Shown here: positions 1-22,900 of the stretch, one piece after another | Position numbering within the stretch: position 1 is the stretch's first letter | Layout of the letters: each line of letters starts with the position of its first letter | From: Sphaeroforma sirkka | Taxonomy: Eukaryota; Opisthokonta; Ichthyosporea; Ichthyophonida | NCBI GenBank assembly: GCA_001586965.3 | Contig: LUCW03002271.1 | Location: 55,001-102,500 of the forward strand | Length of the DNA stretch: 47,500 nucleotides | Direction of reading: 5' to 3' | Notes under the pieces: generated by a model | What the model saw: only the letters and a program-made list of their open reading frames with translations | The model's database searches: none | Told to the model about the DNA's origin: nothing | Position numbers and translations under genes: made by a program

Positions 1-177
1 TCGCATGCGCATCCTTCCTACTGTGATGTGCACTGCCCTCGTATTCTCATATTGTAAAATGTGCATTGTTCCATTCTCAGGTCATCTCGGGTGCATACCT
101 GCCTTCCCATATCGTATCATTATCATGTACATACCGTCTACTTATAGTGTCTTACATACAATATGCACCAACCGCAG

Positions 178-10398
<10,221 letters not shown>

Positions 10399-13300
10399 TG
10401 GTGCCACGTGCGTCAAGCTATATGACCAAGCTGTACCTGTGTCCATTTATGTTATGTTTCATAGTCACTGCCTTGGCAAAGGAACCACATTAGAGTATAA
10501 TATTAAAATGGGTTTGATTCGAATGGTTGCTTGTTTCTCACTCCAAAGGCAATTAATTGGTGCTTCATTAAATATAATCTGAACAGACTATATGCTATTA
10601 CCATGTATTGTAATGCAAGTCTAATTTAAACTGACTGTATGCTATTTCCATATATTATAATGAAAGTCCAATCGGAACAGACAATAAATACGTGCTATTT
10701 TGTTACACATATGTATTAGCATTATCTAAATTAGGAACACACGTATACATACTGGCGAAGTACGCATATACTAGTAGTGAACACTGTCAGAGCACACATA
10801 TACTAGTATTGAACAAATACTGGTTGTTGTGAGAAGCATGTGTAGATCGAATGGATTGTAGGAAGGGGCGAAATCTCTAGATCGCAATTGTCACGAGCTT
10901 TTTTAATATTAAAGAATACAGTCCATCACACAAACCCAAACAAGAAAGAGTGGCCGAAGAATATGCGGATACTAATATATTTGCCGCTTTGTCGATGATT
11001 GTTATACACACAGTTCTATGTCATTACTATAGTATATCATTGTATATAATTAAAGGAGAAATTAAAACATTGTTCTTCGAGCATTGCAAGAAGTTTATAT
11101 ACACTTGCCTATTTGCATTTCAAGCATAGACTAAAACATAGAAGGTACCATAGCTGTCTGTGAGCAGCAATGACTGAGCCATCAAACACAGCCTGTCTCC
11201 AAGAGAAGCCGATAGTGTGTGCATGATTATTGATGAAAAGTATGTCGAACCTTTCCGTGCAGAAGAACACAATGACAAAGTTCCATGTTGATGACTGATT
11301 TGATCAATTATTAGTCCCTCTCACACAGACATGTCACAACATTGTTTCAAGGCGAGTAGCCATGAATGTGCTGCTAACTAAAAAGAGTCACTGAACTTGA
11401 TAGTTGATTATTCTTGTTGGCATACAAAAACATGACAAAAGAAAAAAAAACTTTATGGAAACGTTCTAATACAGGTTTGAGCACCTAACAATGGTTTTAG
11501 GGTTCTGACGAATGAACCTAGGATAAATACTTTCACTCTTGTGTCAGTATATATTCCTCACATTCTACTACTTTACAAATTATAATCGTTTATATAGCAC
11601 GTTAGACATACAGAGATGGCCACAAGATTGATTTAGGGTTGACAGGGTAGGTGCGAAGTATGTGACAACGGGATAAATGTCGAATAGCTCAGATGTTTCT
11701 AACAGTGGGTCAATTGAGGCTTTTGTGTATAAATTTAAATAGTCACAGTCACACAAGCACTTTTTTAAAAAATGGGAGAGAGAACAGTCGAAAACAGGTC
11801 AAAGACTTCAAAAGGCAAATATGTGAAAACAGTGAAACCAGAATTTGAAACACAGATACATAGAAGAAAACAGTTGTATACACTTAGTTATATACATACA
11901 TATGGTGCATCATTATTTTTTTACTTGTGAGTTGTGCCTTCTGCCCTTCTCACCCTTCTGTTGACCATCATCGCTCATCGCAATGATCATATAGTCGGTA
12001 TGAAGCATTAAGTACACCCGGCATCCCGGCATTTCAAAGTAGTCCAATGGGATATGACTGGAGTAAGAGGAAAGAGCAAAGGAATACTGGGTTGCTCATT
12101 GTTGGTACACAGACCCCAATCCACTACATACATATTCCTCGAAGGCTCTACCTTGCATAATCATAAATCGCACTACGTCAAAGTCTCAAAGAGTGAGACG
12201 AAGACTTAAATTTTAAAAATGGTATGTACATACATATTTTGTTTTTTTGTGTGCAAATATAATTTTTGTCAAAATTTGGTATCACTATTCACTACTCTAG
12301 TACTAGAGAGTGTAGAGACTGAGAGGGAGTGTGTGAGAGTTCAGAGTGCTTACTCACTGCATAGAGGCCTCAAACTCCCTCAAACCGATTTCGTTAAAAC
12401 GTTTATAAATCGAAGAAACGTTTGCGTTCAACTTCTATTCCCTAGACGGTCCTTTGTATAATCATAGGTGCACCTTTCGGGTCTAAAAATTGAGGTGTTT
12501 ACCATTTTGATAATACGAACCAGTTCTAAAAAATAACTTAGGTAGGGTCTTTTGAACTTATTATAACCGTTCTATCGTTATAAATTGAATAAATTTGCGT
12601 ATCCTTTAAACTTCTATTCCGCACCCCCCGTAATGAGCTTTGCCAGTGAGTGAGTGAGTTCAAAGCAGGCTCAACTCTCCTAGAGTCAAGTCTAAGTACG
12701 CGTTTCCCCCGAATATCTACTGCCATGCTCGGGGGGCTGGTGATGATTGGCATAAACCGCTTCTGAGAGCAGTACATGAGAGAGGCTAGAGTTCTAGACC
12801 TAAAGAGTAAAGAGTCTCTGTATACTTCACTCTTCATCTCTTCAGAGACTTTCTCACTACTCTCTAGAGTCTAGTCTCTACATACAGTCAACACTCTACA
12901 GTCTACAGTACAGTCTACAGATTACAGTTTCTACACTCTCTCATATACAGGTCAATGGTCCAGAGTCCAGAGTTCCAGGCTTCAAACTCCAGCCGCAGTG
13001 AGCAGAGTCGTAGCGAAATGCCAATACACGGAATACAGCAATAAAAAAAAAACCAGACAGTTGCGACTCGCGACGACTCGCAACTTGCGAAATAAATATG
13101 TAAAACAGAATGTCAAAAAATTCAAGGAGAAATTTTCAGACACTGTAAAACAACTAGACAATAAAACAATAAAAACATGTCACAATACTGAATACACTGA
13201 TTACATACAGACAATTTTGCCACTCGCAGTCGCGCACGCACACAGAGCGAGAGAGAGTCACAAACCACTCGCAGTCATAACTCAATCAACTCACAACAAG

Positions 13301-14600
13301 TCAAACTTCACAGTCATACACACAGTCACACAGTTACATTGTCACAAGTCACAACCAGTTCTCAGAAAGTAAAAACAGTCACACACACGGGAGTGGTTGA
13401 AGAATCACTGAGCGAGAGTGAGCTGTCATCTGTCAGTGTCAAATGTCAGCCGACGAGGACTCGATATCCGAGAGGTGACTGATGAGGCTGAGGGAACCTC
13501 CAAAGCGGCGAGGTGCGGAGGGCCGGTCTTTCTAGGTGATCTCTAGTGTGACGTCAAACCAAATTGTTACAGGTCACCAGGTGTCAAGTGTCAACACACA
13601 AGAAGTAGACAACTCATGGTGTCATGAGTCATGACACACAAGTACATAATAACTTCGAGAGTTGAGGCTCGAGAAGTGACGATACTCGATTCTCGGACTC
13701 TCGAGACTCGGAGTTAGAGTGAGAGTTGACAGCTATTTTTGATTTTGTTTAAAAAAACAATTAATATCATGTTTCAAAAATACTTAACGTTTTTTATAAT
13801 CGAATATAAACTTTTATTATCGATTGTGTCTGTTTAACATCAGCCAGACGGCCCATACTATTGTTTGGTACAATTTGTTTGTTTTTATTGGCTTTCCTTA
13901 ATATTTGGCAGACTATCCATAACCTTCTAAATCGAACATATCAAGTATAGGTTTTCAAACAGTTGACAAATAATATGTCAAGAATAAAAAAGGTTACTTT
14001 ATAACAAACGTTTATATTGTCAAAACAAATACGTTTCTAAAGACTCGTATTTGACGTACAATAAAAAGTCGACAGTCGAGTTACTCGAGTACATACTTCT
14101 GAGTTCAGCAGTGAGTTCACACTTTTTTGAAAAACAAAATCACTTCACAGTTCACTGCACACTTAATACATAGTCCAGTCGCCCCAGAGGCCAGAACCGG
14201 AGAGTAAATATTTACTATATAAATATAGAGTGAGACTGTCTGAGACAGACCATATTTCAAATTTGGGTTGACTATTGACATTTGCTTTAAAAAAATATAT
14301 TGTTTTTTATGTACCATGCTGTCGGATCGGAATTTTGTTTTGTTTTTTCAAACAGCAGTAAAAATAACAATACAAATAGTTTTCATAAAAAAAATTAAAA
14401 ACGAAAACAGAAGACCGGATGACCAGAGGGCGGAGGCGGAAGCCGAAAAGACGATACAATCCCTGTGAATTCTTTTATTTGTAGTATTTGTTTGATAGAA
14501 TTGAGCTTTGTAGGTATAAAAAAAAGGATGACGAACAAAAATGAGAAAGACCAACAGCAGGATGTCATTTTATATATTTTATGTAAATAATTTTTTAATC
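10399..14600. other. Intergenic AT-rich stretch without recognisable genes
   Basis: About 4.2 kb after the SIN3 stop. Possible SIN3 poly(A) signals are ATTAAA at 10502 and AATAAA at 10683. No frame resembles a known protein. Unlike the introns, this stretch has almost no micro- or minisatellites. From 12280 to 14100 it is rich in overlapping short words of the GAGTC/CTCGAG type. A degenerate pair of segments (around 12370-12440 and 12555-12640) shares TTATAAAT, GAA, AAA and AACTTCTATTCC in order. These may be remnants of a decayed mobile element, but I find no terminal repeats or transposase. Confidence 0.5.
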
Positions 14601-14662
14601 GGCTCTGTTTTTATTGCAAAAAAGTTAGTAGCTTTACATACTTACCATGATAAAAATATAAT

Positions 14663-14980
14663 TTGTATTCAGTGAATAATATAAAAGAGTCCCATGCTCC
14701 CACTCTCCCAGGGGCCCAGTCTCCCAAGTCCCAACTCCCCGAACTTTCGAAGTCCTACGTAACCTACCCCAGGAGTCCAGGGGACACCAGGATTGTCTCA
14801 GGCTCCCAGCACGGTGCCCTCCACACTCCACCTGGGTTGGTAAACGACACCGACATTTCCCTAAACGACATGTACGATGTGTCGGCCGACATGCTGGCAG
14901 GGGGATGTCGTCGGTGTACAGTGTTTTTGCCAACATATAATTTTTCATTCAAAAACATTATTAAGCCAATGAAAGTGTAG
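14663..14980 (+). other. Unrecognised frame containing the NDMYDVSADMLAGGCRRC motif (copy 1)
   Basis: A 105-codon frame, Pro/Ser-rich in its first half, that ends soon after the 18-residue motif at 14868-14921. I recognise no family. Its interest is that the motif recurs at 15695-15748 with only synonymous changes. It may be part of an old multicopy gene or element. No start or splice context can be fixed. Confidence 0.25.
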
Positions 14981-15302
14981 TAAAACCTGTACACCAATGA
15001 GTTTTGTGAACACAAATTATCAATTGCACCTGAAAATAGAACGAAATGCACCTCAAGCTCAAATATTCAGGACATTTGCTATGTGACAAAAACAAAAGTA
15101 GAAATAGTGAATACACAACCCGTCAGCCAAAGTGCATCATTGATGCATGCACAATAACAATTATCATAATTCTGTGGTAGTTAATTTGATGTGTAAACTA
15201 AATATGTAAATATGTAGTATTGTAGCAGCTTTTTGCTCGACTTTCATGCTTCTTCATAAAAATTGAAACCTTAAGCTTTGAAGCTATAGGTATAATGATA
15301 TT

Positions 15303-15848
15303 ATGAGTGAAGTGGTTCGTGAAACGGTTATCAGCTGTCGTGTTTATTGTTTGTTTGAAACGAATTGTGTTAGCATCTGTAAAAAGTATATAATCATGGT
15401 GGTGCGTCGTCGACAAACAACAGTCCAAGATTACATAATACATAACAAACGCCTACATATTGTGCCCATCCCAAACATACTTGTGCGAGGAGCAGGGCAA
15501 GAAAGTACTCCAAAAAGTGACCGTTATGAATATAATAAAGTCAGAAAAAAAATTAATCAGTACATTAAAAAAATACTGGTGGTCCTACTGACCTGGCCTA
15601 CTGCACCCAGACTATTACGGGGAGGACCGACATCAACATGTCCCGACATGTCGGCGATGTCCGCGACGTGTCGGGACGACATACAACCAAACGACATGTA
15701 CGACGTGTCGGCCGACATGCTGGCAGGTGGGTGTCGTCGTTGTCTTGTGCCTGGCCTACAGGGTGAGGCCGTGAGGGGGGGGTCAATACTCTTGATCTTG
15801 AGTTGCGATCTTACTCATTGTGACCCGCCAGGCGGAAGGCAACAATAA
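15303..15848 (+). other. Unrecognised 181-codon frame containing the same motif (copy 2)
   Basis: The frame has a basic middle part, then a hydrophobic patch (KKILVVLLTWP), a segment in which GACATGTC-like words repeat at DNA level (15631-15690), and the motif NDMYDVSADMLAGGCRRC at 15695-15748. No family is recognised. It could be a small protein, the tail exon of a mobile-element protein, or chance. Confidence 0.25.
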
Positions 15849-16197
15849 CAACTGATATAAACATAGAGCAGCATTGTTTTTTATGTCGGGGAGTTCCAAA
15901 TATTCACAGTAGTGAGCTGTGAGTGTACTATACATACATACATACATGCATTCATACTAGTACTCTAGATCTGTAAATACTGTAGTATATACCACTTCCA
16001 AGTTCCATGGCAAAATCAGAAGTGATACATAGCTCTCCGTCTGTGTGGGACTGTGGGCACGCCCAACCCGACCAAGTAGAAACCTCTCGAATTTTTCCGT
16101 TTGTCCTCAAATTTTGAAATTAGTCATTATTTGTACAACTATATTTCGAGGAGGGTCTAGTGCAAAACGCGATTTGGATGTTTTGGGTGTTATATAT

Positions 16198-17997
16198 ATG
16201 CTGGATCATTTCAACGTGGAAAGTCAGTTGGTAAGCAACATCCAAATTGAATCAATATCAATGCAAGCTTCACAGCATTGCTTTCACCACAATCCCATGA
16301 GCGACTTTGACATGTTTGGGACAGACCCTTCCTTATACACACAACAAGCACGGAGATCATTACGTTCAATCTTCGGAGACGAATTTCAATCAGATACTAC
16401 TACACAACAACACAGCAACTCAGCATCACCATCACACGTGCACAATATAATTCCAGCGCAAAACACTATGGAATCGATGCAAAGCGCGGCAGGGTCTATG
16501 CCATGTATTCCGACCCCAGATAGCATGTTCAATCCATTCAATAATCCATTCAAAAATCGTACGTCGAGTACTGATATGACACAAGTACCGATACAGAGTA
16601 CTGCAATCCATCAGGAAATTTTTGACCTTGACAGTTTTGGTGCTCTGCAGCGCTTTGAGTTTGTTAAAGGAGGAGAAACAAGCACTGTACCACAGCGGCA
16701 GCAACACACTTCACTCCCACCTAACTATCGGATGTCCAGGGGTAACATAACTTCTGATACAAACCAAAAAAGTGTTGTTGCTGTAGGCCCATATTCTAAA
16801 CACTCGCCGAGGAGGGGTTCACGTTCAGATATGAGGAGTCACAGCGAAAATTACTCTCCGGTGTTACATATGAGAACTAGCAGGGGAGAACAACCCTCAA
16901 TTGGCAGCGCCAGCGGTTTCGGCTCCAAAGCCGGTTATAATGCCAGTGGTAACAAATCGGACGAAGACTCGCTGGAAGCATTCAACACACTACAACTCAA
17001 CTTCATAAGTACCACACCCTCAGCGCAGCAGGCTTATTTCAATCCGGTGTCTTTTGACCTATCAGGTGCTGTTGCATCAAAACCACATAGAATCACTAGA
17101 AGCGTAAGCCTCAATCACAGCGACAGTGCTGCTGGTAATGCGAAAGTTAAGGGTAAGACACAAGTCGACGAATCCTTGATATTGTCCACGGCAACGTATT
17201 TAAATCAACAACAGTCCTGGATGGAACGATTGCCGGGTTTACCAGAAAGTGCCTTTCACAGCAATGGTGGGAGAATACACAACACTATTGACTGGAATGC
17301 TTATGAGAGGATAGAACAACAACTGAACCGCACAGACGAGACAATCAAAGCAGTTACGGAAAAGATGGCTGCGATGGAATCTTCGAGCAATCCCAGATCT
17401 CCTTCCGAATTGTCTCATGTGAGCGCTCAGGTTTCAGATCGATCGACTGACTTTTTTTTATTTTCGCAAGGGAATCCCAATATCAGTTCACCTATCAGCG
17501 ATCCACCTAGTGCCACTATGCCATCTACCGAAAAAATCTACCCACAGAGGGTGAATGTGCTTCAGAGGGCTAGTTCCGATGTTCGTTTCGCTGAGCTTCC
17601 TTTGGAGACCAAACCACCCACAACCGAAACACATTCACGGGTGTCACAGCAACCGGCCACACAACCGCTCACACACGCACCCTTGAATCGAATGCTCTCT
17701 GAATCTATTTCTAGTAGCAGAGGTCGTGGCATTGACCAATCAAAACCCAGCCATTCACATGGCCCATATCGCAGCCAGAGTCTCACTAACCGGATCCCTG
17801 TACCCGCCTCTACCAAACGTGTGGGGCGCAAGGTCAAACCCAAGAAAGTGTGTTCCAACTGCAATGCAACGGCTTCCATGCTCTGGCGTAAGGGTCGGGA
17901 TGGCAGTTATTTGTGCAATGCATGTGGTCTATACGAGCGGGTTAACCACGCTCCTCGCCCGGAGATGCTGTTCAAAGAGAGTGAACAAAGGTGGTGA
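16198..17997 (+). CDS. GATA-type zinc-finger transcription factor
   Basis: Sequence-specific DNA-binding regulator, expected to bind WGATAR sites in the nucleus. One C-terminal GATA finger of the CX2CX17CX2C class begins at about residue 552 of 599: CSNC, 17 residues containing MLWRKG, then CNACGLY. A basic stretch ([11 protein letters not shown]) precedes it and RPEMLF follows, as in fungal and animal fingers. The other 550 residues are low-complexity, rich in Ser, Gln, Asn, Pro and Thr, as in an activation or interaction region. One ordered patch, [23 protein letters not shown], may be a short helix or coiled coil. The start chosen is the first in-frame ATG. The frame stays open about 150 bases further upstream without an ATG, so a 5' exon cannot be excluded. 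No intron is seen, unlike most neighbours. No orthology to a named GATA factor is claimed. Confidence 0.9.
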   Translation: MLDHFNVESQLVSNIQIESISMQASQHCFHHNPMSDFDMFGTDPSLYTQQARRSLRSIFGDEFQSDTTTQQHSNSASPSHVHNIIPAQNTMESMQSAAGSMPCIPTPDSMFNPFNNPFKNRTSSTDMTQVPIQSTAIHQEIFDLDSFGALQRFEFVKGGETSTVPQRQQHTSLPPNYRMSRGNITSDTNQKSVVAVGPYSKHSPRRGSRSDMRSHSENYSPVLHMRTSRGEQPSIGSASGFGSKAGYNASGNKSDEDSLEAFNTLQLNFISTTPSAQQAYFNPVSFDLSGAVASKPHRITRSVSLNHSDSAAGNAKVKGKTQVDESLILSTATYLNQQQSWMERLPGLPESAFHSNGGRIHNTIDWNAYERIEQQLNRTDETIKAVTEKMAAMESSSNPRSPSELSHVSAQVSDRSTDFFLFSQGNPNISSPISDPPSATMPSTEKIYPQRVNVLQRASSDVRFAELPLETKPPTTETHSRVSQQPATQPLTHAPLNRMLSESISSSRGRGIDQSKPSHSHGPYRSQSLTNRIPVPASTKRVGRKVKPKKVCSNCNATASMLWRKGRDGSYLCNACGLYERVNHAPRPEMLFKESEQRW

Positions 17998-18505
17998 TCG
18001 TGACTTTATTGTATAAAGTGCCGGTATGCTGTTCGACAACGTTCGGGTTCGCAGGGTGACTGGTTTCAACGGCTATTGCTTTAATTCTAAATTTGTTATA
18101 ATCAATAGGAGGTAGAATTAAAGTTCCAACTTTTAACCGTTTTCACAGTTTTTGTCCATGTTCATTCACTACATGTGAATTGCCAAATCTGCTGGGTCGC
18201 TATGACATCATTATGCTGCAAATATAGCTGATCGATTTCATCAGTACAGGCCACTAGAACAATTATGCGAGACAGATGCGCTTGAGCGATAAATAAATAG
18301 TCTTAAAAAGTTGGTATCAACATCGCCGTCAAATGAAGCCATACTAGTCAGTCGTCAGGACATACTGGTGCAATCTTGAAGGTAGTTCACGTTAACAAAA
18401 TGGGATGTCACCAGTAGCATATCAACCCTATTACTATGCAACGCCCTCCAATACAAGCAAGTTCAATCTGCCGTGTACCACTATAGTCGTACAAGGTTTG
18501 TATGT

Positions 18506-19892
18506 TTATTTCTGTACAGCTTGACGTCTTCTCCACATTCCGTGACATTCGGCGATGACTTTCTCCGCGTAGGCCTTATCTGATGTTACAAAGAGGTGTG
18601 CACGTGAGTAAATAGCTATGCCAAATGTTACAAAGAGATGTGCACGTACGTAAATAGCCATGCCAGTTGTTACAAAGAGAGGTGCACGTACGTAAATAGC
18701 TATGCCAAATGTTACAAAGATATGTGCACGTGCGTGAACAGCCATGCCAATTGTCGGATTAATGATTGCATTCCTACGACAAAACGACATAAGCAAGCAA
18801 TTTGCTGTATACAATCGGTGTGTGTGCGTGTGTGTTTTGCGCTGGCCTAACACTCAGAGTACAAGAGGCTATCAATATAACAGCGGATAGCAGATCCAAC
18901 AATTTAGGTGACTTGCCTAAGAACACATCTGAGACACACGTGGGATATTGGTGTTTCGCGCTTTAATTGCGACCAAAGTACAGCCTGTACGACTATAAAG
19001 GCTCCGCAAATACACCCACGATATGTATACCAATGCATGTACACTACTACATACGCTGTGGCTATGATATTAAACCGTCAGACTCACCAACACGGGAAAC
19101 CAGAAGAGGGTCTGCGAATATGTGACAATCGCGACTCGAGAGGGGGATATTACGAATGTTGGACAGCTGAAAGCATGTGCTCGTGGCCGGTTCAATTGGT
19201 AGTCTCGACGAGTATATATACTACCACTGACAAGTGTTACACTATAAAGTACAACTACACCTACTACTCATAACAGTGCAAACAGACACCCCCGCGGAAT
19301 GGTGCAACCCCACACGCAGTACATCATCACCCGAACGAAAAATCAATGTGTAGACTACACTCTGTGCTTCTCAGCGAACAAAAGCTGGACTTTCACACCG
19401 ATAGGCTCACACTAGCCCCCACAAACAACACAGACACAGACACACGGGTGGGCATACCTTTCGCAATACCGTCGAAGGCGTATCTGTTCTGTGGTTTGCC
19501 GTCCACTATCTTGTAGTCTCTGTACCATTCCATAATTGATTTGACTACACCAGGACACTGCTCTTCTACGTCATCAATATCTGCGGGGTGCACAGTCCGG
19601 TGGTATATGGTGGTAGGTAGGAAGAAGGCAGATTAATTATCATGTGTGACGTATATATAACGATTAATTGGTCTGCAGATAAGTGCTACGAGAAGTAGAT
19701 AAAAACCAAACAAGTGAGTGGGGATAATAATAGAACCAGACATACATCAAGTATATTAATACAGCGAGACACACAACCAGCTGAACAGTGCACGCCTCAG
19801 TGCATGCACAATGCACAAACACGTCACTCAGACAGCGTTAAATGGTCTGCTGATATTAGTGCTACGAGAAGTAGATGAGGACCAAATAAGTA

Positions 19893-19934
<42 letters not shown>

Positions 19935-22900
19935 GAACAGACATACGTCAAAGATATCAATACAACGGCCACAAACAACAAGCTCAACAGTGCACGCCCT
20001 AGTGCATGCACAGGGGGCTGCATTCAGCTGCGCAGAACTTAACTAATGGCAAACGATAGCTCGAGCATGGAGGGCGACATCCACGACTGAACATGGACAC
20101 TAACAGGCACACGCACTACCTACACTAACACACACACACGCATATGTATACCTACCTACACTAACACACACACACATGTATACCTGCCTACACTAACACA
20201 CACACACGCGTATGAATACCTACCTACAATAAAACACACACATGTATACCTGCCTACACCAACACACACACGCATATGTATACCTACCTACTCCGCATAA
20301 GCACATGTGAGCATATAAAATAGGACATGCAAATGCATGCACACGCACACGTTCAAAGTTACAAGCGTGTTAAGCATGGATACTGACACGAATCCCGATC
20401 AGCAGAGATGCGGACTGGGGGTAGTTGTTGTTGTATTATACATCATATGCATGTTCACTCACCAACAACACCCGCAAGTCACATACATACCCAGCATAAC
20501 TTATATACACAACCAACATAGTTAGTATAGAGCCATGCCGAAGAAGAATTTGCGGATATCAAGTACCATACACAAGATTTTGCCAAATACTTACTGTGTA
20601 GGGTTTTGGCCAGTGGATCGTCGTGGTTGATGCAGAGTATCTTCCAGTCACACTCGCCCTCGTCTATAAGTCCCAGCACTCCCAACACCTTCACCTGCGA
20701 GACGGTGCCCATGCTCTGGGGCATGGAGCCAATGTCAATTATATCCAGGGGGTCATTGTCACCTGATGTACGGGGTGGTGATAGTAAACAGGCGCAGGTG
20801 TGGGAGTGTTAGTAGGTAAGCGGAAGCGCCGTTGGGATGGGCATACCGAGCTCCGAGGTGCATCCACTACCTTCGAGTCGCGGGATGGAGCCTATACTGA
20901 GCTACAATGTCCAAGAAATATAATGTATATGTATATGTATACGTATATGTGTATGTGTGTGTGTATGTATATGTATACAAGTATATAAGTATATATATAC
21001 ATATACATATATATATCGTGGATTGTTATATAGGAGTGCCTTTGTACGTGATCAATCGCGTCTGACCTGTATCATAAACCCCTATTGAGAGGATACTGTG
21101 ATACACACTGGTTTACCCTGACACGTAACTGCCATACACTCATTACTAATTAACACATAGAAACATATTGAGAATATATTATAAGACACACACTGATTTC
21201 TCTAGTGCCCATCGACCAACAACATACCTGGCAGGTTTTCGGCATCCTCCACTTTGTGCTCCGGGTCTTCCCATGTCTGCGGCAGGGCACCATAGTTGTA
21301 CAGCACATTACCGTGGGTTAGAAACCTATGCACACGTCCATAACAAGTCAATGGAAGGTATGTATCACGGAACGTCAGTTGGGCGTGCGCAAGTGACTTA
21401 GGGTAGTAGGTCATAACCACCATGCATTTGCAGATGGAAGTACTAGAATACGGCCATGCGATGTGCATCGATTTATCTATGTCTTGGAGCTAGGGACACT
21501 AACGTAGGACTGGAGAGATTCATCCAGCCGACTCCGGGTCACAGACACAGAGAGAGATATCGATGTATACAGATAATATATGCCTAAACATAAAAGCCAG
21601 TATAACAAAAAAATAGAATATAAGCTTAAACATAAAGCTAATACAACAAAGAATAGAATATAGGCCTAAACCTAAAGCGAATATAACAAAGAATAGAATA
21701 CAAGCATCGGAATACACATCTGCACCTATTCCTCAACAAAAAATATAGGCAACCGGCTGTACCTCGAGCGTCTCAACTCTCACGGCTTCTGAATACGACC
21801 ACACCATGCACACGCCCCACAGACACCACAATGCATAGGCAACTCGCAATGGAGTGCACAAGTGGCTACTGAACGCAAGACACACACAGACGTAGCTCTA
21901 CACTTGCGATCGATTGGAGGGGCCGCTGCATCAGACACGACTGTAGAGTATTTGGGCGTGGACCTTAGCACACACAAGCCACGTTCACACCAGCGTACGG
22001 ATTTAGGAATAGAAATGAATTGAACTAAGGCTACTATACGTATCCATTGCATGAGCTTCAAGTGCACAGATTCTGCTGTAAAATCGCCCACAGAGTCATA
22101 AAATCGGTATAGCTAAAGCTCCATCTACAACTATAGCATCATCTACAGCCATAGTCCCGTCTACAGCTACAACCCTATTTACAGCCATAGTCACATCTAC
22201 AGCTACAACCTTATTTACAGCCATAGTCCCGTCTACAGCTACAAACCTATTTACAGCCATAGCCCCATCTACAGCTACAACCTTATTTACAGCCATAGCC
22301 CCATCTACAGCTACAATCCTATAACCCTATTTACAGCCATAGCCCAACTACAGTTACAATCCTATAGCCCTATTTACAGCCATAGCCCCATCTACAGCCA
22401 CAACTGGCTCATGCCCCCCCCCGCCCGGTACCTGGGCTTGCCGTTCTTGTAGTCCTGCACAATGGGGTTGTAGTCCTTGTTCGTGCAGATCTCCATCTTG
22501 GCGTTGGTGCCCTTCGGTATTTCCGTGACCATGTTGTACAGGCCCTCTGTTGAGCTGAGCGGTATATCGTGCCATGGTGAGATGGGCTTACCGTCTCTCT
22601 CGAACATCAGATTGGCTGTCTCACCCGGTGCGGCGGTGTTCTGAGGTGTTGCCGGGGGGATGGAAAACGTTAAGAATCAAAACGCGTTGGTGGTAGGGGT
22701 ACGTGTCTGTAGGCAAGGCGTACGGAAGTAGCTACAGTGTACTGTGTGGATCGCAATCGCCTCTACACACGACTGAACCACTGGCTACAATGAAGATAGG
22801 AGAGGTCTTGCTACTGCCGTTGGTGGGGTACGATGGCAGACTACAAAATAACGTATACTATTAACATACGCATGTATCAAGATGAGAATGTATAAAACTT

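Noticed and set aside
12538..12837. 99-codon minus-strand frame as a possible mobile-element fragment
   Set aside because: No transposase, integrase or reverse-transcriptase motif and no flanking terminal repeats could be found.
16045..16197. In-frame 5' extension of the GATA gene
   Set aside because: The frame is open but has no ATG before 16198 and its residues look random. A spliced 5' exon remains possible but unsupported.
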